Source of the DNA: Symsagittifera roscoffensis
Taxonomy: Eukaryota > Xenacoelomorpha > Acoela > Convolutidae
NCBI RefSeq assembly: GCF_963678635.1
Contig: NC_087070.1
Coordinates: forward strand, 3,353,157 to 3,417,156
Direction: 5' to 3'
DNA: 64,000 bases
Below are positions 10,255 to 22,430 of this stretch, piece after piece. Under the pieces are notes generated by a model. The model ran no database searches. It saw only the letters and a program-made list of their open reading frames with translations, and was not told the DNA's origin. Positions within the stretch are counted from its first letter, which is position 1; every line of letters begins with the position of its first letter. The position numbers and the translations under genes were made by a program.

Positions 10255-12218
10255 AACGAAAGCAATAAAGGACTTACCTATTCCAAAAAATCTGAAAGAA
10301 TTGAGATCATTTTTTGGATCTATAAATTAGTATATTAAATTCGTTCCGAATTTAGCTTCCACAGGAGTTCAGACCATACAAAAGCATTTGAAAAAATCAA
10401 GCAAGAAATCATCAACCTCACGAAAAATACCCATTTCTACGTAAAACGTAGAACTAGAGTAAAAACAGACGCTTCTCACAATGGGTTGGGGGCTTCCCTT
10501 AAACAACTCCACGGGGGTGATTGGAAAACTATTTCTTTTGCTTCACGGTTTTTAAACCCGCATGAGTCAAAATATTCCACAAACGAACTCGAACTGTTAG
10601 GAAGGAGTTGTCTGGGCCGTTGAACACTATAAAAATTACCTTTATGGATCAGATTTTGAAGTATTCACAGATCATAAAGCACTGCTTGCAGTCGTGTCAA
10701 GAAACCTTGGAAATAAAACGTATCATAGCAGACTAACAAGCTGGGTGGATAGATTACTACCTTTTAACTTCACAATTAAACACCTCGCTGGAAAAGATAT
10801 GGGTTTCACTGATTTAGTTTCAAGAATTCCATCCAAATAAGCTTTACCGATATCACATTATGATGAAGAATTTGTAGTAGCAAATATCAACAAAAATTAA
10901 TAAATCAATCAATCCGTCGGAGAAACAAAAAAAGACCTGCTCGGCCATTGGTTCAAACTTGGAAACTTCCGGTGACGCAAAATTACGTAATTACCTTATA
11001 GCGTCAGTATTAAAACTGATTAATTTGACTTTTCCAATTTGTTCATTTGATCACAATAGAACCGAGTTTTGTACTTCAAATTGCATTCCAACGAATTATT
11101 CCAACACTAATTCTTTAATTATTTCTATTTCTAATCCCGCATTTTTTATTTTTTAATTCTTAATTGTAGATTATTTAATTTATCTGTAGATAGAAAAATT
11201 GTAGATACTGTTAATATGGATAAATAAAAAAAATGTAATTAATCCCTCTACTTCCGGCATTTAAATATCCTTAGACTTCCCTCTATTGACTGATTACGTG
11301 AATCTTGTAAATAAATACTGTGAAAAATTGAACGTCCCTTGGATTTAAATACTATTTTTAATGCCAAGCTTGTAGCTCTCCTAATTGAAGATGACCCTAT
11401 GTTGAGCCCTATCGTGAAAGCACTTCAAAATAAAGTTGAGACGATTAACGCGAATTCCCCTCACTTCAAACACTTTACCAGAGATTTACACGAACCCGAT
11501 GGATTATTATACATGGAGGGTAAACTAGTTATACCTTTTACCTTGAGAAATGCAATGATTAAAACTCTCCATGCAACCCATACTCGTCAATTTGGAGTAA
11601 AGTATTTGACCCAATACATCTAGTGGTCCCATATTAACAGGCAAATTTACTTTCACGGCATAAACTGCTCAGAATGTACAAAGACGGGTAAGAATTTTAA
11701 AAGTATAATTCTTAATTAGCAAATCAGTGAACTTCCCCCCTACTAAAATCAAACGAAGAACTCAACCTAGATTTTGCCAGACCTTTAGATTCATATTGGG
11801 GGTCCAAAAATACATTGTACTGTGCATCGATCGATTTTCAAAATTTCCTTCGGCAAAAATTACGTCATCTATCTCTTCAAAAACAATCATCGAATTCCTT
11901 CAAGGTTACATATTCTTACACGGTATACCTTATTCAGTTAGAGTTGACCACGCATCTTGCTTTACAAATCAAAATTTGAAATTATTCTGTGACTCAAACA
12001 ACATTAAAATAATATTTTGTACAGTAGAAGACCATCGCTCCAACGGATTAGTTGAAAAACTTGTACATACTGTAAAAATCAAATTGTTAGCTATGGCTCA
12101 CGAAACACAAAAACGTACATTTTTGGAAACAACTGGCTTCCGGTAAACCATCCATTGGATTTTTAGACAAAGGGAAATCTATACTATCTAAGGAGAGAGC
12201 GAAGGATTGGAATGCCGA
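10255..12218 (+). mobile_element. Family 1 tandem unit C (1964 bp)
   Basis: Second unit, 47 bp shorter because of a deletion near 10361 in the RT thumb. It carries RNase H (from about 10467), integrase HHCC (11339-11623, same TAG) and an integrase core that is readable again because of a 1-base difference (11727-12146). That core has Asp74 (VRVDHASCF) and Glu110 (GLVEK) with exactly 35 residues between them, as in DD35E integrases, and VEDH where the other units have VGDH. The HHCC part is still separated by stops. Confidence 0.85.
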
Positions 12219-14229
12219 AACGAAAGCAATAAAGTACTTACCTATTCCAAAAAATCTGAAAGAATTGAGATCATTTTTTGGATCTATAAATTAGTACATT
12301 AAATTCGTTCCAAATTTAGCTTCCTTAGGAAGCCCAATTCGACCTCTGCTAAATAAGAAGTTGATTTTCCAGAGGAGTTCAGACCATACAAAAGCTTTTG
12401 AAAAAATCAAGCAAGAAATCATCAACCTCACGAAAAATGCCCATTTCTACGTAAAACGTAAAACTAGAGTAAAAACAGACGCTTCTCACAATGGGTTGGG
12501 GGCTTCTCTTAAACAACTCCACGGGGGTGATTGGAAAACTATTTCTTTTGCTTCACGGTTTTTAAACCCGCATGAGTCAAAATATTCCACAAACGAACTC
12601 GAACTGTTAGGAAGGAGTTGTCTGGGCCGTTGAACACTATAAAAATTACCTTTATGGATCAGATTTTGAAGTATTCACAGATCATAAAGCACTGCTTTCA
12701 GCCGTGTCAACAAACCACGGAAATAAAACATATCATAGCAGACTAACAAGCTGGGTGGATAGATTACTACCTTTTAACTTCACAATTAAACACCTCGCTG
12801 GAAAAGATATGGGTTTCACTGATTTAGTTTCAAGAATTCCATCCAAATAAGCTTTACCGATATCACATTATGACGAAGAATTTGTAGTAGCAAATATCAA
12901 CAAAAATTAATAAATCAATCAATCCTTCGGAGAAACAAAAAAAGACCTGCTCGGCCATTGGTTCAAACTTGGAAATTTCCGGTGACGCAAAATTACGTAA
13001 TTACCTTATAGCGTCAGTATTAAAACTGATTAATTCGACTTTTCCAATTTGTTCATTTGATCACAATAGAACCAAGTTTTGTACTTCAAATTGCATTCCA
13101 ACGAATTATTCCAACACTAATTCTTTAATTATTTCTATTTCTAATCCCGCATTTTTTATTTTTTAATTCTTAATTGTAGATTATTTAATTTATCTGTAGA
13201 TAGAAAAATTGTAGATACTGTTAATATGGATAAATAAAAAAAATGTAATTAATCCCTCTACTTCCGGTATTTAAATATCCTTAGACTTCCCTCTATTGAC
13301 TGATTACGTGAATCTTGTAAATAAATACTGTGAAAAATTGAACGTCCCTTGGATTTAAATACTATTTTTAATGCCAAGCTTGTAGCTCTCCTAATTGAAG
13401 ATGACCCTATGTTGAGCCCTATCGTGAAAGCACTTCAAAATAAAGTTGAGACGATTAACGCGAATTCCCCTTACTTCAAACACTTTACCAGAGATTTACA
13501 CGAACCCGATGGATTATTATTCATGGAGGGTAAACTAGTTATACCTTTTACCTTGAGAAATGCAATGATTAAAACTCCCCATGAAACCCATACTCGTCAA
13601 TTTGGAGTAAAGTATTTGGCCCAATACATCTAGTGGTCCCATATTAACAGGCAAATTTACTTTCACGGCATAAACTGCTCAGAATGTACAAAGACGGGTA
13701 AGAATTTTAAAAGTATAATTCTTAATTAGCAAATCAGTGAACTTCCCCCCTACTAAAATCAAACGAAGAACTCAACCTAGATTTTGCCAGACCTTTAGAT
13801 TCAAATTGGGGGTCCAACAAATACATTGAACTGTGCATCGATCGATTTTCAAAATTTCCTTCGGCAAAAATTACGTCATCTATCTCTTCAAAAACAATCA
13901 TCGAATTCCTTCAAGGTTACATATTCTTACACGGTATACCTTATTCAGTTAGAGTTGACCACGCATCTTGCTTTACAAGTCAAAATTTTAAATTATTCTG
14001 TGACTCAAACAACATTAAAATAATATTTTGTACAGTAGGAGACCATCGCTCCAACGGATTAGTTGAAAAACTTGTACATACTGTAAAAATCAAATTGTTA
14101 GCTATGGCTCACGAAACACAAAAACATACATTTTTGGAAACAACTGGCTTCCGGTAAACCATCCATTGGATTTTTAGACAAAGGGAAATCTATACTATCT
14201 AAGGAAAGAGCGAAGGATTGGAATGCCGA
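12219..14229 (+). mobile_element. Family 1 tandem unit D (2011 bp)
   Basis: Third unit, very close to units C and E. RNase H from 12361-12633 plus the shifted remainder, integrase HHCC 13349-13633 ending in the shared TAG, and a frameshifted core at about 13737-14160. It ends at the same GATTGGAATGCC junction. All major lesions are shared with the other units. Confidence 0.85.
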
Positions 14230-16340
14230 AACGAAAGCAATAAAGGACTTACCTATTCCAAAAAATCTGAAAGAATTGAGATCGTTTTTTGGATCTATAA
14301 ATTAGTACATTAAATTCGCTCCGAATTTAGCTTCCTTAGGAAGCCCAATTCGACCTCTGCTAAATAAGAAATTGATTTTCCAGAGGAGTTCAGACCATAC
14401 AAAAGCTTTTGAAAAAATCAAGCAAGAAATCATCAACCTCACGAAAAATACCCATTTCTACGTAAAACGTAAAACTAGAGTAAAAACAGACGCTTCTCAC
14501 AATGGGTTGGGGGCTTCCCTTAAACAACTCCACGGGGGTGATTGGAAAACTATTTCTTTTGCTTCACGGTTTTTAAACCCGCATGAGTCAAAATATTCCA
14601 CAAATGAACTCGAACTGTTAGGAAGGAGTTGTCTGGGCCGTTGAACACTATAAAAATTACCTTTATGGATCAGATTTTGAAGTATTCACAGATCATAAAG
14701 CACTGCTTTCAGCCGTGTCAACAAACCACGGAAATAAAACATATCATAGCAGACTAACAAGCTGGGTGGATAGATTACTACCTTTTAACTTCACAATTAA
14801 ACACCTCGCTGGAAAAGATATGGGTTTCACTGATTTAGTTTCAAGAATTCCATCCAAATAAGCTTTACCGATATCACATTATGACGAAGAATTTGTAGTA
14901 GCAAATATCAACAAAAATTAATAAATCAATCAATCCGTCGGAGAAACAAAAAAAGACCTGCTCGGCCATTGGTTCAAACTTGGAAATTTCCGGTGACGCA
15001 AAAATACGTAATTACCTTATAGCGTCAGTATTAAAACTGATTAATTCGACTTTTCCAATTTGTTCATTTGATCGCAATAGAACCGAGTTTTGTACTTCAA
15101 ATTGCATTCCAACGAATTATTCCAACACTAATTCTTTAATCATTTCTATTTCTAATCCCGCATTTTTTATTTTTTAATTCTTAATTGTAGATTATTTAAT
15201 TTATCTGTAGACAGAAAAATTGTAGATACTGTTAATATGGATAATTTTTAAAAAAATGTAATTAATCCCTCTACTTCCGGTATTTCAATATCCTTAGACT
15301 TCCCACTATTGACTGATCACGTGAATCTTGTAAATAATTACTGTGAAAAATTGAACGTCCCTTGGATTTAAATACTATTTTTAATGCCAAGCTTGTAGCT
15401 CTCCTAATTGAAGATGACCCTATGTTGAGCCCTATCGTGAAAGCACTTCAAAATAAAATTGAGACGATTAACGCGAATTCCCCTTACTTCAAACACTTTA
15501 CCAGAGATTTACACGAACCCGATGGATTATTATACATGGACGGTAAACTAGTTATACCTTTTACCTTGAGAAATGCAATGATTAAAACTCTTCATGAAAC
15601 CCATACTCGTCAATTTGGAGTAAAGTATTTGGCCCAATACATCTAGTGGTCCCATATTAACAGGCAAAATTACTTTCACGGCATAAACTGCTCAGAATGT
15701 ACAAAGACGGGTAAGAATTTTAAAAGTATAATTCCTAATTCGCAAATCAGTGAACTTCCCCCCTACTAAAATCAAACGAAGAACTCAACCTAGATTTCGC
15801 CGGACCTTTAGATTCATATTGGGGGTCAAACAAATACATTTTACTGTGCATCGATCGATTTTCAAAATTTCCTTCGGCAAAAATTACGTCATCTATCTCT
15901 TCAAAAACAATCATCGAATTCCTTCAAGGTTACATATTCTTACACGGTATACCTTATTCAGTTAGAGTTGACCACGCATCTTGCTTTACAAGTCAAAATT
16001 TTAAATTATTTTGTGACTCAAACAACATTAAAATAATATTTTGTACAGTAGGAGACCATCGCTCCAACGGATTAGTTGAAAAACTTGTACATACTGTAAA
16101 AATCAAATTGTTAGCTATGGCTCACGAAACACAAAAATGTACATTACGAAACGCCGTATCAAAACTTATCTGGAACCTACGATCCTCTTACCAATCAAAA
16201 ATCAAATGCTGCCTCTTTGAAATTCATTTTAAAAGAAAACCAAACACAATTTGGAAACAACTGATTTCCGGTAAACCATCAATTGAATTTTTAGACAAAG
16301 GGAAATCTATACTATCTAAGGAAAGAGCGAAGGATTGGAA
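14230..16340 (+). mobile_element. Family 1 tandem unit E (longest integrase)
   Basis: Fourth unit. RNase H 14372-14644 plus the shifted part, integrase HHCC 15362-15646 (same TAG), core from 15750. It differs by keeping about 117 bp (16143-16258) absent in A-D. This segment encodes the integrase block FEIHFKRKPNT, like the FEAHMGRKPNT motif of family 2. Unit E is therefore closest to the ancestral structure, and it continues into the natural tail (GCCGACGACAGAG) instead of a new unit. Confidence 0.85.
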
Positions 16341-17349
16341 TGCCGACGACAGAGTCAAAGACGGTTACAAGGACACCTTGATTTCCAGAAAAAAAACCAT
16401 CAACAGAGAAGGGTTACGACACAGATTATGCCTCCACCTCGATAACTTCCACTACTAGATTACCACTTCAGAGTCCATTTAAAGGTAAAATCCTGCGGGA
16501 AACGAATGGGAGCATCAACGGAGACCCATTTTATAGAGAACCAAGCAAAAAGATTATAAATTCGTCTACTTCGACAGTAGAATTATCCGACGGAAAAATA
16601 TTTCGAAAATCGGATATCGCTATCCCTAAATCAAAATCGGCTAAAATTAGATCTTTTATAGGCAACATTTCACTCCTTTATTTTCCTAACTTTAAGGTTG
16701 AAGTAGGTCAGAAGCGCGAGAATTCAAGACGACAAACCAAACCCCGAAAGCCATAACCCAGGACCCGACACCAGATCGAACTAGGATCATCGGACAACAT
16801 GACAAGGAAACGTGTGTCGAGGCCCTCTTCAAACTCTACTCGGAGACAACCATCCCGGTCCAAGAAGACAACAACTCCTCCAATTTACCTCGCTTCGGAA
16901 GAATCTATGTTTATTCCCTCGGTTATTTCGGATACTAGTGACTGGGAATGGATAAGGTGAGGTTTCCCATGTAGAGACGTAGCCAGGGAACAATTATTTC
17001 TGACTCAGTAAAAACTCCAAACCAGGACGGTAACAGTCGTAATCTTTGCGCACCCAATAATAACCTTAAAGTTTAGATTTTAGAGGACATCACTATTCCA
17101 GACGGCGATCAACTAATCCAGTGTCCAATAAGCATCATTCCGGCGGAGACAAAATCCACACCGCAAGGTCAAAAGTCATCCACTCCGGCCGAATCTGAAT
17201 CCTCCACACCCAAACAAATCTCTTCCTCGTCAACAGACGATTCCCTAAGACTGGCGATTGATAACTTCGAAGAACAATCAGAGCTTGATAGTGAACTTTT
17301 TAATACAGAACTAGAAAACTTTTTAAACTGTTATCGAAACTGTGAATGA
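16341..17349 (+). pseudogene. Family 1 integrase C-terminal tail (right copy)
   Basis: Second copy of the charged tail, ending CYRNCE-TGA. It resembles 5848-7205 but lacks about 349 bp (between GGCCGA and ATCTGAATCC near 17190) and carries extra substitutions and stops. No further function is visible. Confidence 0.6.
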
Positions 17350-17849
17350 TAATGTTCGGTTTATATTTTGCTTTGGTGCTATTTCTTTTTCGGCTCTTTT
17401 TCAGATCCAAACTGATCCAAACTGATCTCCCCACCTTAACTTCAGAATTCATAGGTTTGGAATTCATTATTCAGCACAATAATCTTTCGGATTAGTTAAA
17501 TCGTATTTACCTTATATCGTTTTACACCTCTCTGAGTGCAGTTATTTGTTTTAACCATACCATTCATACACCAACTCGTGTTAAGAAAAACCTCACATGA
17601 TTAAGTTTCCTTTTTCTTTTCTCTCGGGCCAGATCCGCCGGATATTGGACATTATGATTTTAGGAAACAAATTCGCAATACCCTTAAGTGCTAATAATCG
17701 TATTGTAACCAGCTTAGTTGGTTTAGTTTCAGTACACTATCGGTGTCATAAATTAAATTTCTATTCCCCAAAAAGGGGGGAGAAAGGACGCAGTTAGTTA
17801 GTTACTAGTTAAGTGTACAATTTAAGTTTTTTCCTGCTTAGAGGAATGA
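17350..17849 (+). other. Family 1 second non-coding region with small ORF
   Basis: Copy of 7206-7705. A small ORF is open at 17597-17797 (66 aa, MIKFPFSFLSGQIRR at its start) and is a homologue of the one at 7455. It ends in a Lys/Arg-rich stretch (SPKRGEKGRS) translated from the purine tract AAAAAGGGGGGAGAAAGGA. Confidence 0.5.
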
Positions 17850-18061
17850 TGTTATTCTCAGTTTATTTTGCACTTACTGCAACTATTACGTAATCTGCTA
17901 ACAGGTCAATTACTTATGATCTTCACTTTGCCATTCTCTCCGGCGGAGAGAATGATCTCTTCACTTTTTAATGTTTTAACTTTCGACTAATTCACTTTTA
18001 TTCTTTTTTTCTTTTTAATTGTATAAAGTATATTTACCTACAACAAAGTAATTTTTTATCA
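17850..18061 (+). repeat. Family 1 right LTR
   Basis: A 212-bp LTR starting TGTTATTCTCAG (TGTG in the others) and ending ATCA. It contains the TTCTCTCCG/CGGAGAGAA hairpin. It is followed by the intact PBS TGGCGCAGTC. Confidence 0.8.
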
Positions 18062-18795
18062 TGGCGCAGTCAAATTAAGAATCTAACGTGAGATGAATAC
18101 CTCCATTTTGGCAGAAGTATACTGTAGATCCACCGATTACCTGGGAAGACTGGAGCGATCTTTTTCATTTAGCTATTATCGCCAAAGAAAACATAGATAT
18201 TGAAAACCTATTAAATCCTTCGGAAAGATATCATCCACAACCTCCAACTTTGGAAAATCCGACGGACAACGAATCGGAAAACCAAAGAAAATCGAGAATC
18301 GACAGGAATATACAAGAACAAAGACGTTACGATAAGGAAGAAACGGCATCCATTAAAACAGAAACCAAAAAATTTGACCGAATGAGTATAGAGGAAGCCG
18401 ATAAAAAATTACGATCAAGAAACGAAGGAAAAAGAATCTTCGGAGAAAAATTCACAAAGGTAAAAATCCTACAAACTTTATTTAAAGAGTTTTGGGAAAT
18501 ATCTAGCAACCGCTTTCGTCAGGAAGAAAAATGTCACATTCGAACGGCATAAATTGTTAAATCGAAAACAACGGGACAGAGAGTCACTCGAACAATTTTG
18601 GGGAGCCTTAGCCGAAATGGCCAAAAAGTGTGACTTAGCCGCGGGATAAGAGGAATGGATCAGGGATATCTTCATAAACAACATGAAAAATTACGACATC
18701 CAACGAAAACTCTTAAACGAAACTCTACCTCCACGAGAAGCACTTAATGTAGCACTCATTGACGAAAAGGGAGCTTTAAACCACCTGAAACTCAC
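18061..18795 (+). pseudogene. Family 1 gag fragment after right LTR
   Basis: The start codon ATG is formed by the last LTR base and the first two PBS bases, reading M-A-Q-S-N then TAA (18076-18078). The fragment parallels the left gag (about 1551-2294) and keeps the capsid region with TGG where the left copy has TAA at 1991. It shares the TAA before EEWIRD (about 18647). Homology stops sharply at CTCAC (18795), beyond which unrelated DNA begins. Confidence 0.75.
18062..18071 (+). promoter_or_regulatory. Family 1 primer-binding site (right copy)
   Basis: TGGCGCAGTC immediately after the LTR terminus, identical to the ten bases after both family 2 LTRs. It overlaps the gag start codon. Confidence 0.75.
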
Positions 18796-20083
18796 TGTCA
18801 CATTCAAAATCTTTTATCTTCAAAATTTCAGAAATTTGGTTAAGTAAGTAATGTTTTTTCAGCTGGGAATTCAAATTTAAGTTCATTTTTGAAAAAAAAA
18901 TTCGTTCACATTTTCCCTCTCGCCAATTGAATTTTCTTAGTAGAGGGTGTAATTATGTTTTGCAAACTGAAATCGATTTGAAATTACCCAGGATTCTAGA
19001 GTGAAACCACAAAAAAATAAGTGCTTTTAGCCTTAAAAAAACTGTTCTTCACACAAGAAAATCAAAAAATTACCCAAATAAAGGGTTTCTTTTTATTTTA
19101 AGAAATTGAAAGACAGTCGGAAGACAGAAGAAAACTGTTCAAGAACTCAAGGATACAGAAAAAATGCTGGTAATTTTTAGATTACATTAAGATCTTAAGA
19201 CTTACGATCTTGAGACTTTTAGAATTTCCTTAACCCCTGCGATGACTGAAGCACTGATAAAACTCACGCAAGTTAAGAAAATGGATCAACGATTTTTTGT
19301 TTCAATTGGGTCTCTCATAATTACAAAACCAAAGGGTCTAAATACGAGGAAATTTCCATGAACTCACCAGCAAATAAAACTCGATTTTAAAAAGGTGCTC
19401 TGGAAACCGTATAACTTTCTTTTGGAGCAAAGAAATTCATATGGTCGCTTTTGAAATCTGCAGGTATGATTACCCGCAGAGCGTATCCTAGTTCTGGTGT
19501 TGCTAGTAGTTTTAGCACATCATAGTATTAACAAAAACTAGCAGATTAAACAGCTCGCTTGGTTGCAATAGTTTTGCAGACCCATCCAATCTAAAGTCCA
19601 TGTAAAATGAAAACTTTGGTTTTAGTTATATAGTATCTTGGTATGCCATCAATGTAGAGGTCAATTTATTTTCATGTAACATACTTCTTTTACTTACAAG
19701 TTTAATGATATCATCAAAAACTCAACCACCTTATAAACCAGCTTGAAAATTTTTTGTTGCCGCGGAACTCATAGCTCAAAATGGAGGCCGAAAAATTTTC
19801 AGCGCTTGACAAAAAGAGCTACCAAAACAAAATTCATTAATTGTTTCGTTTTCAGAGCTATAGAAAACTTCTTTAAGATCAAACTTTGAGTGACATGAAT
19901 TGACAGCAAAAATAGAAACAAAACTGCTCGTATCAGGGTGGAGCCCTTAAAGTTCCAGCTGCGTTTTAAAGTCTATGGAGTAGTGCTGGTTTTGAAGAAA
20001 GGATGAAATTTAAAACAAAAACTGAAAAAAACGTCTTATATTTTATTTCAAAATCATCCCTCCACGCTATGTAATGTATTAAG
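18796..20083. other. Intronic DNA without genes; dispersed repeat R3
   Basis: AT-rich with no supported coding sequence. From about 19440 it resembles the R3 repeat family seen at 34.4-36.7 and 38.4-39.9 kb, including an inverted copy of the 45-bp hairpin motif at 19924-19962. Confidence 0.5.
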
Positions 20084-20463
20084 TGGGGCCTAGGAAATTA
20101 GACGACAAGCAAATGAGACGACCGTAATAAAACGGAAATTAGACGATAACTATTTGTAAGGTTAGACGATTAAGAACTGGGCTAACAATATTTTTTGTTT
20201 TGAAGAAAGTAAAACAAAAAAAGAGTAGATCAAAAACTATTCTAAAACTTTAAATCGAAAAATAAATATGATTTTTGAAAAAAATAAATTATAGAAATGT
20301 TATATTAAAAACCTGATTTGTGGTTGGACAACCAGTATTTACTCAACCAAAAGTTAATTTGAGTCTCTAACCAAATTTAACACAATTTGCACGCAAGTTA
20401 TCTTATAAATTTTGTTATTTTCTGATCGTCTAATTCGTTTTTTTGTCTAACTTCCTAGACCCT
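20084..20463. mobile_element. hAT-like MITE with 8-bp target duplication
   Basis: A 380-bp non-autonomous element. The ends are inverted repeats (TGGGGCCTAGGAAATTAGAC on the left; TCTAACTTCCTAGACCCT on the right) flanked by the perfect 8-bp duplication GTATTAAG (20076-20083 and 20464-20471). The subterminal motif AGACGA/TCGTCT recurs several times in both arms, as expected for transposase-binding sites. No coding capacity. Confidence 0.85.
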
Positions 20464-20967
20464 GTATTAAGTAATTACATCTCGCATTAGCAGATTATTA
20501 AATAGATCAAATATATTGACTCAAATTAAGTTTCGAACGATTTCTAAGACGGGTTAATTCTCCGCTAACGCGTTATTAGCACGAAATATGTCGCGCGTAA
20601 TTTATTACAAATTGGCAATTTTCCAACCCAAATTGGCATCTTTGCGAAAATTATCAACAATAAATTGAATTCAGTACAACTTTATCGTTCGAATTGTATG
20701 AAAAGTTTTGTTCAAAATTGCTAGTTAAAAGGACAAAATTTGTCTGCAAAAAAAAACTAAGAAAAAAAATGAATCTTTATTTCATCAGTTTAAAGTTCAT
20801 AGTTTTTGTCTATGTTTCATTAACCAGAAATTATTAGAGACCAAATAAAGGGCAATCGGAACTTTCAGGGCTTTGCAGTGACACGATATATATACGCATG
20901 TTTTGATATATACGCATGTTTTGCGCGTCTTCAACCATGAGAGAGCAATCAGTAGCCCCATTGTGTT
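20464..20967. other. Intronic DNA without genes
   Basis: AT-rich sequence. It contains an inverted copy of the R3 block around the GCGCGTAATTTATT and CTAACGCGTTATTAG motifs (about 20540-20660), a degenerate copy of the 45-bp motif (20851-20885), and a short direct repeat of TATACGCATGTTTTG near 20890-20925. Confidence 0.5.
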
Positions 20968-21232
20968 TGTCATCCGGCATGGATAGATAAAATTCCATAT
21001 AAAACTTTTATATATCATTTATGTTTTGATTTTATATAACATTAATGTGTAGTGGTCGGTTGACCTTGATAACAAGGACGAGAACGGCGTCTAAAGAGAA
21101 CTATGGTTCAGAACGTAAATAAACGTTACATAAACAGGTTGCTTTAACTTCTTCTCTCTCAAACTCGACATTATCTATCCATACGGATTCAAGGATTAAC
21201 AGTTCATACCTTGAGGACATAGCGGTATGACA
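20968..21232 (+). repeat. Family 2 left LTR (265 bp)
   Basis: Begins TGTCATCCGG and ends GGTATGACA, so its termini are perfect six-base inverted repeats (TGTCAT/ATGACA). It contains an AT-rich TATATAACATT promoter-like block and GTAAATAAACG, a possible polyadenylation region. Confidence 0.9.
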
Positions 21233-22300
21233 TGGCGCAGTCAGCAGGATTTTCGAAGAATCCACTCAACATAAACCCATTTTGGGGACCGGCATAGGCC
21301 GAACCTCCATTAGAGTGGACAAAATGGGCGGCAGTACTGGAAATGGTAGTATTCGCGAAAGACGGCGTCGAGATTCGAAGTCCACTACGAACAAGACCAC
21401 AACTAGTAGAGCCATCTGAACCAGCATACGAGGTCGAGATAACCGGCGAAACGGAAGCCCAAAGAAAAAACCGCGAGGTGCGAAACCAAGAAAAAAGAGT
21501 TGGCTGGGAAAACCTCGTGATAAAAGGGCGGGAAAAAAGAGTTCTGTGTAATTCATTCAGATGGGATGAAGCGGACCCAAAAGTGCGCAGGTATCTTTGC
21601 TTGTGTCTCGGCGCTGACGAACAACGCCAAATACAACAAAAACGACCTAATATGCAGCTGCACACGGTATCTACGCAACAATTCATGACTGTTTTAGAGG
21701 ATATATTCGTCACGACACGTATAATAGCTTTTGAAAGGTATAATTTTGTTTTTCGAAAACAAAAGAAAGCAGAAAGCTTAGAACAAAATTATGCTGACCT
21801 AGCTTCACGGGCCGATTGCGGCGACTGAGAAAGTGAGTGGGTAAGGGACATGTTTACCGCTCACATGAACAACGAAGGACTTGTTAGCACAAACACGTAT
21901 CCCACAGGTGGCATACGAATACGCAATTCGACATGAAAAAGGAATAGAACACAGTCGTACAAAGAAAACAAATCCAACCGGAAGTCAAACAGTGAACCCA
22001 AAACAAGAACCAATACATTATGTTAATACACATGGCAGTAAAACCAACAGTACAACAGAACAATCAGCGAGGTCGGGGCGGTTTTCGCGGCCAACCGTAT
22101 CCTTGTGGATCACAAAACACATGGGGTCAGCAAAATGAACAACAACGAAACAAGAGTTCCAAACATTATTTCAAGTGTGGAAATCAATATGGTACGAATC
22201 ATCTACAATCTTGTCCGGCAAAAGACAAAATTTGCTAAAAATGGGCAAAACGCGGACACTTTGCAAAAGTTTGCCGTTCTACAAACGTAAATTACCTAAA
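21232..22300 (+). pseudogene. Family 2 gag, broken
   Basis: Gag read from an ATG spanning the LTR-PBS junction (M-A-Q-S-A-G-F-S). An in-frame TAG at 21295-21297 (TCG in the second copy) interrupts it, then the frame is open to TGA at 21826-21828. The capsid part includes QLHTVSTQQFMTVLED and IAFERYNFVFRKQKK. After the TGA the text continues ESEWVRDMFTAHMNNE before shifting frame. The nucleocapsid zinc knuckles lie at about 22164-22290: YFKCGNQYGTNHLQSCPAKD, then a second knuckle damaged by a TAA and a Cys-to-Trp change (C-stop-K-W, GHFAKVC). Confidence 0.8.
21233..21244 (+). promoter_or_regulatory. Family 2 primer-binding site
   Basis: TGGCGCAGTCAG directly after the LTR with no spacer. The preceding A of the LTR and the TG of the PBS form the gag ATG. 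I cannot name the primer tRNA with confidence. Confidence 0.8.
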
Positions 22301-22430
22301 AAATACAAATGAGGAACAGCAAGAGGAAACAGAAATAGAGAGCACGGAAACGGATACCGACCCGGTTGCATATGCTGAGTTCACCACAAACAATGGTTGG
22401 GAAAACTATCAAATAGACGAATTTTCCGTA

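Larger units (their letters stand above)
1336..18795 (+). mobile_element. Gypsy family 1: composite tandem LTR retroelement
   Basis: A head-to-tail composite of one Ty3/gypsy family. Order: 5' LTR (1336-1551), gag, protease, RT, RNase H, integrase and C-terminal tail (1552-7205), non-coding part (7206-7705), broken LTR (7706-7800), RT remnant, four tandem units of about 2011 bp (from 8244), second tail (to about 17349), LTR (17850-18061) and a gag fragment that stops abruptly at 18795. All reading frames are broken by stops and frameshifts, many shared between copies. The whole array sits antisense inside a host intron. No target-site duplication was found, because the right end is truncated inside gag. 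Confidence 0.85.
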
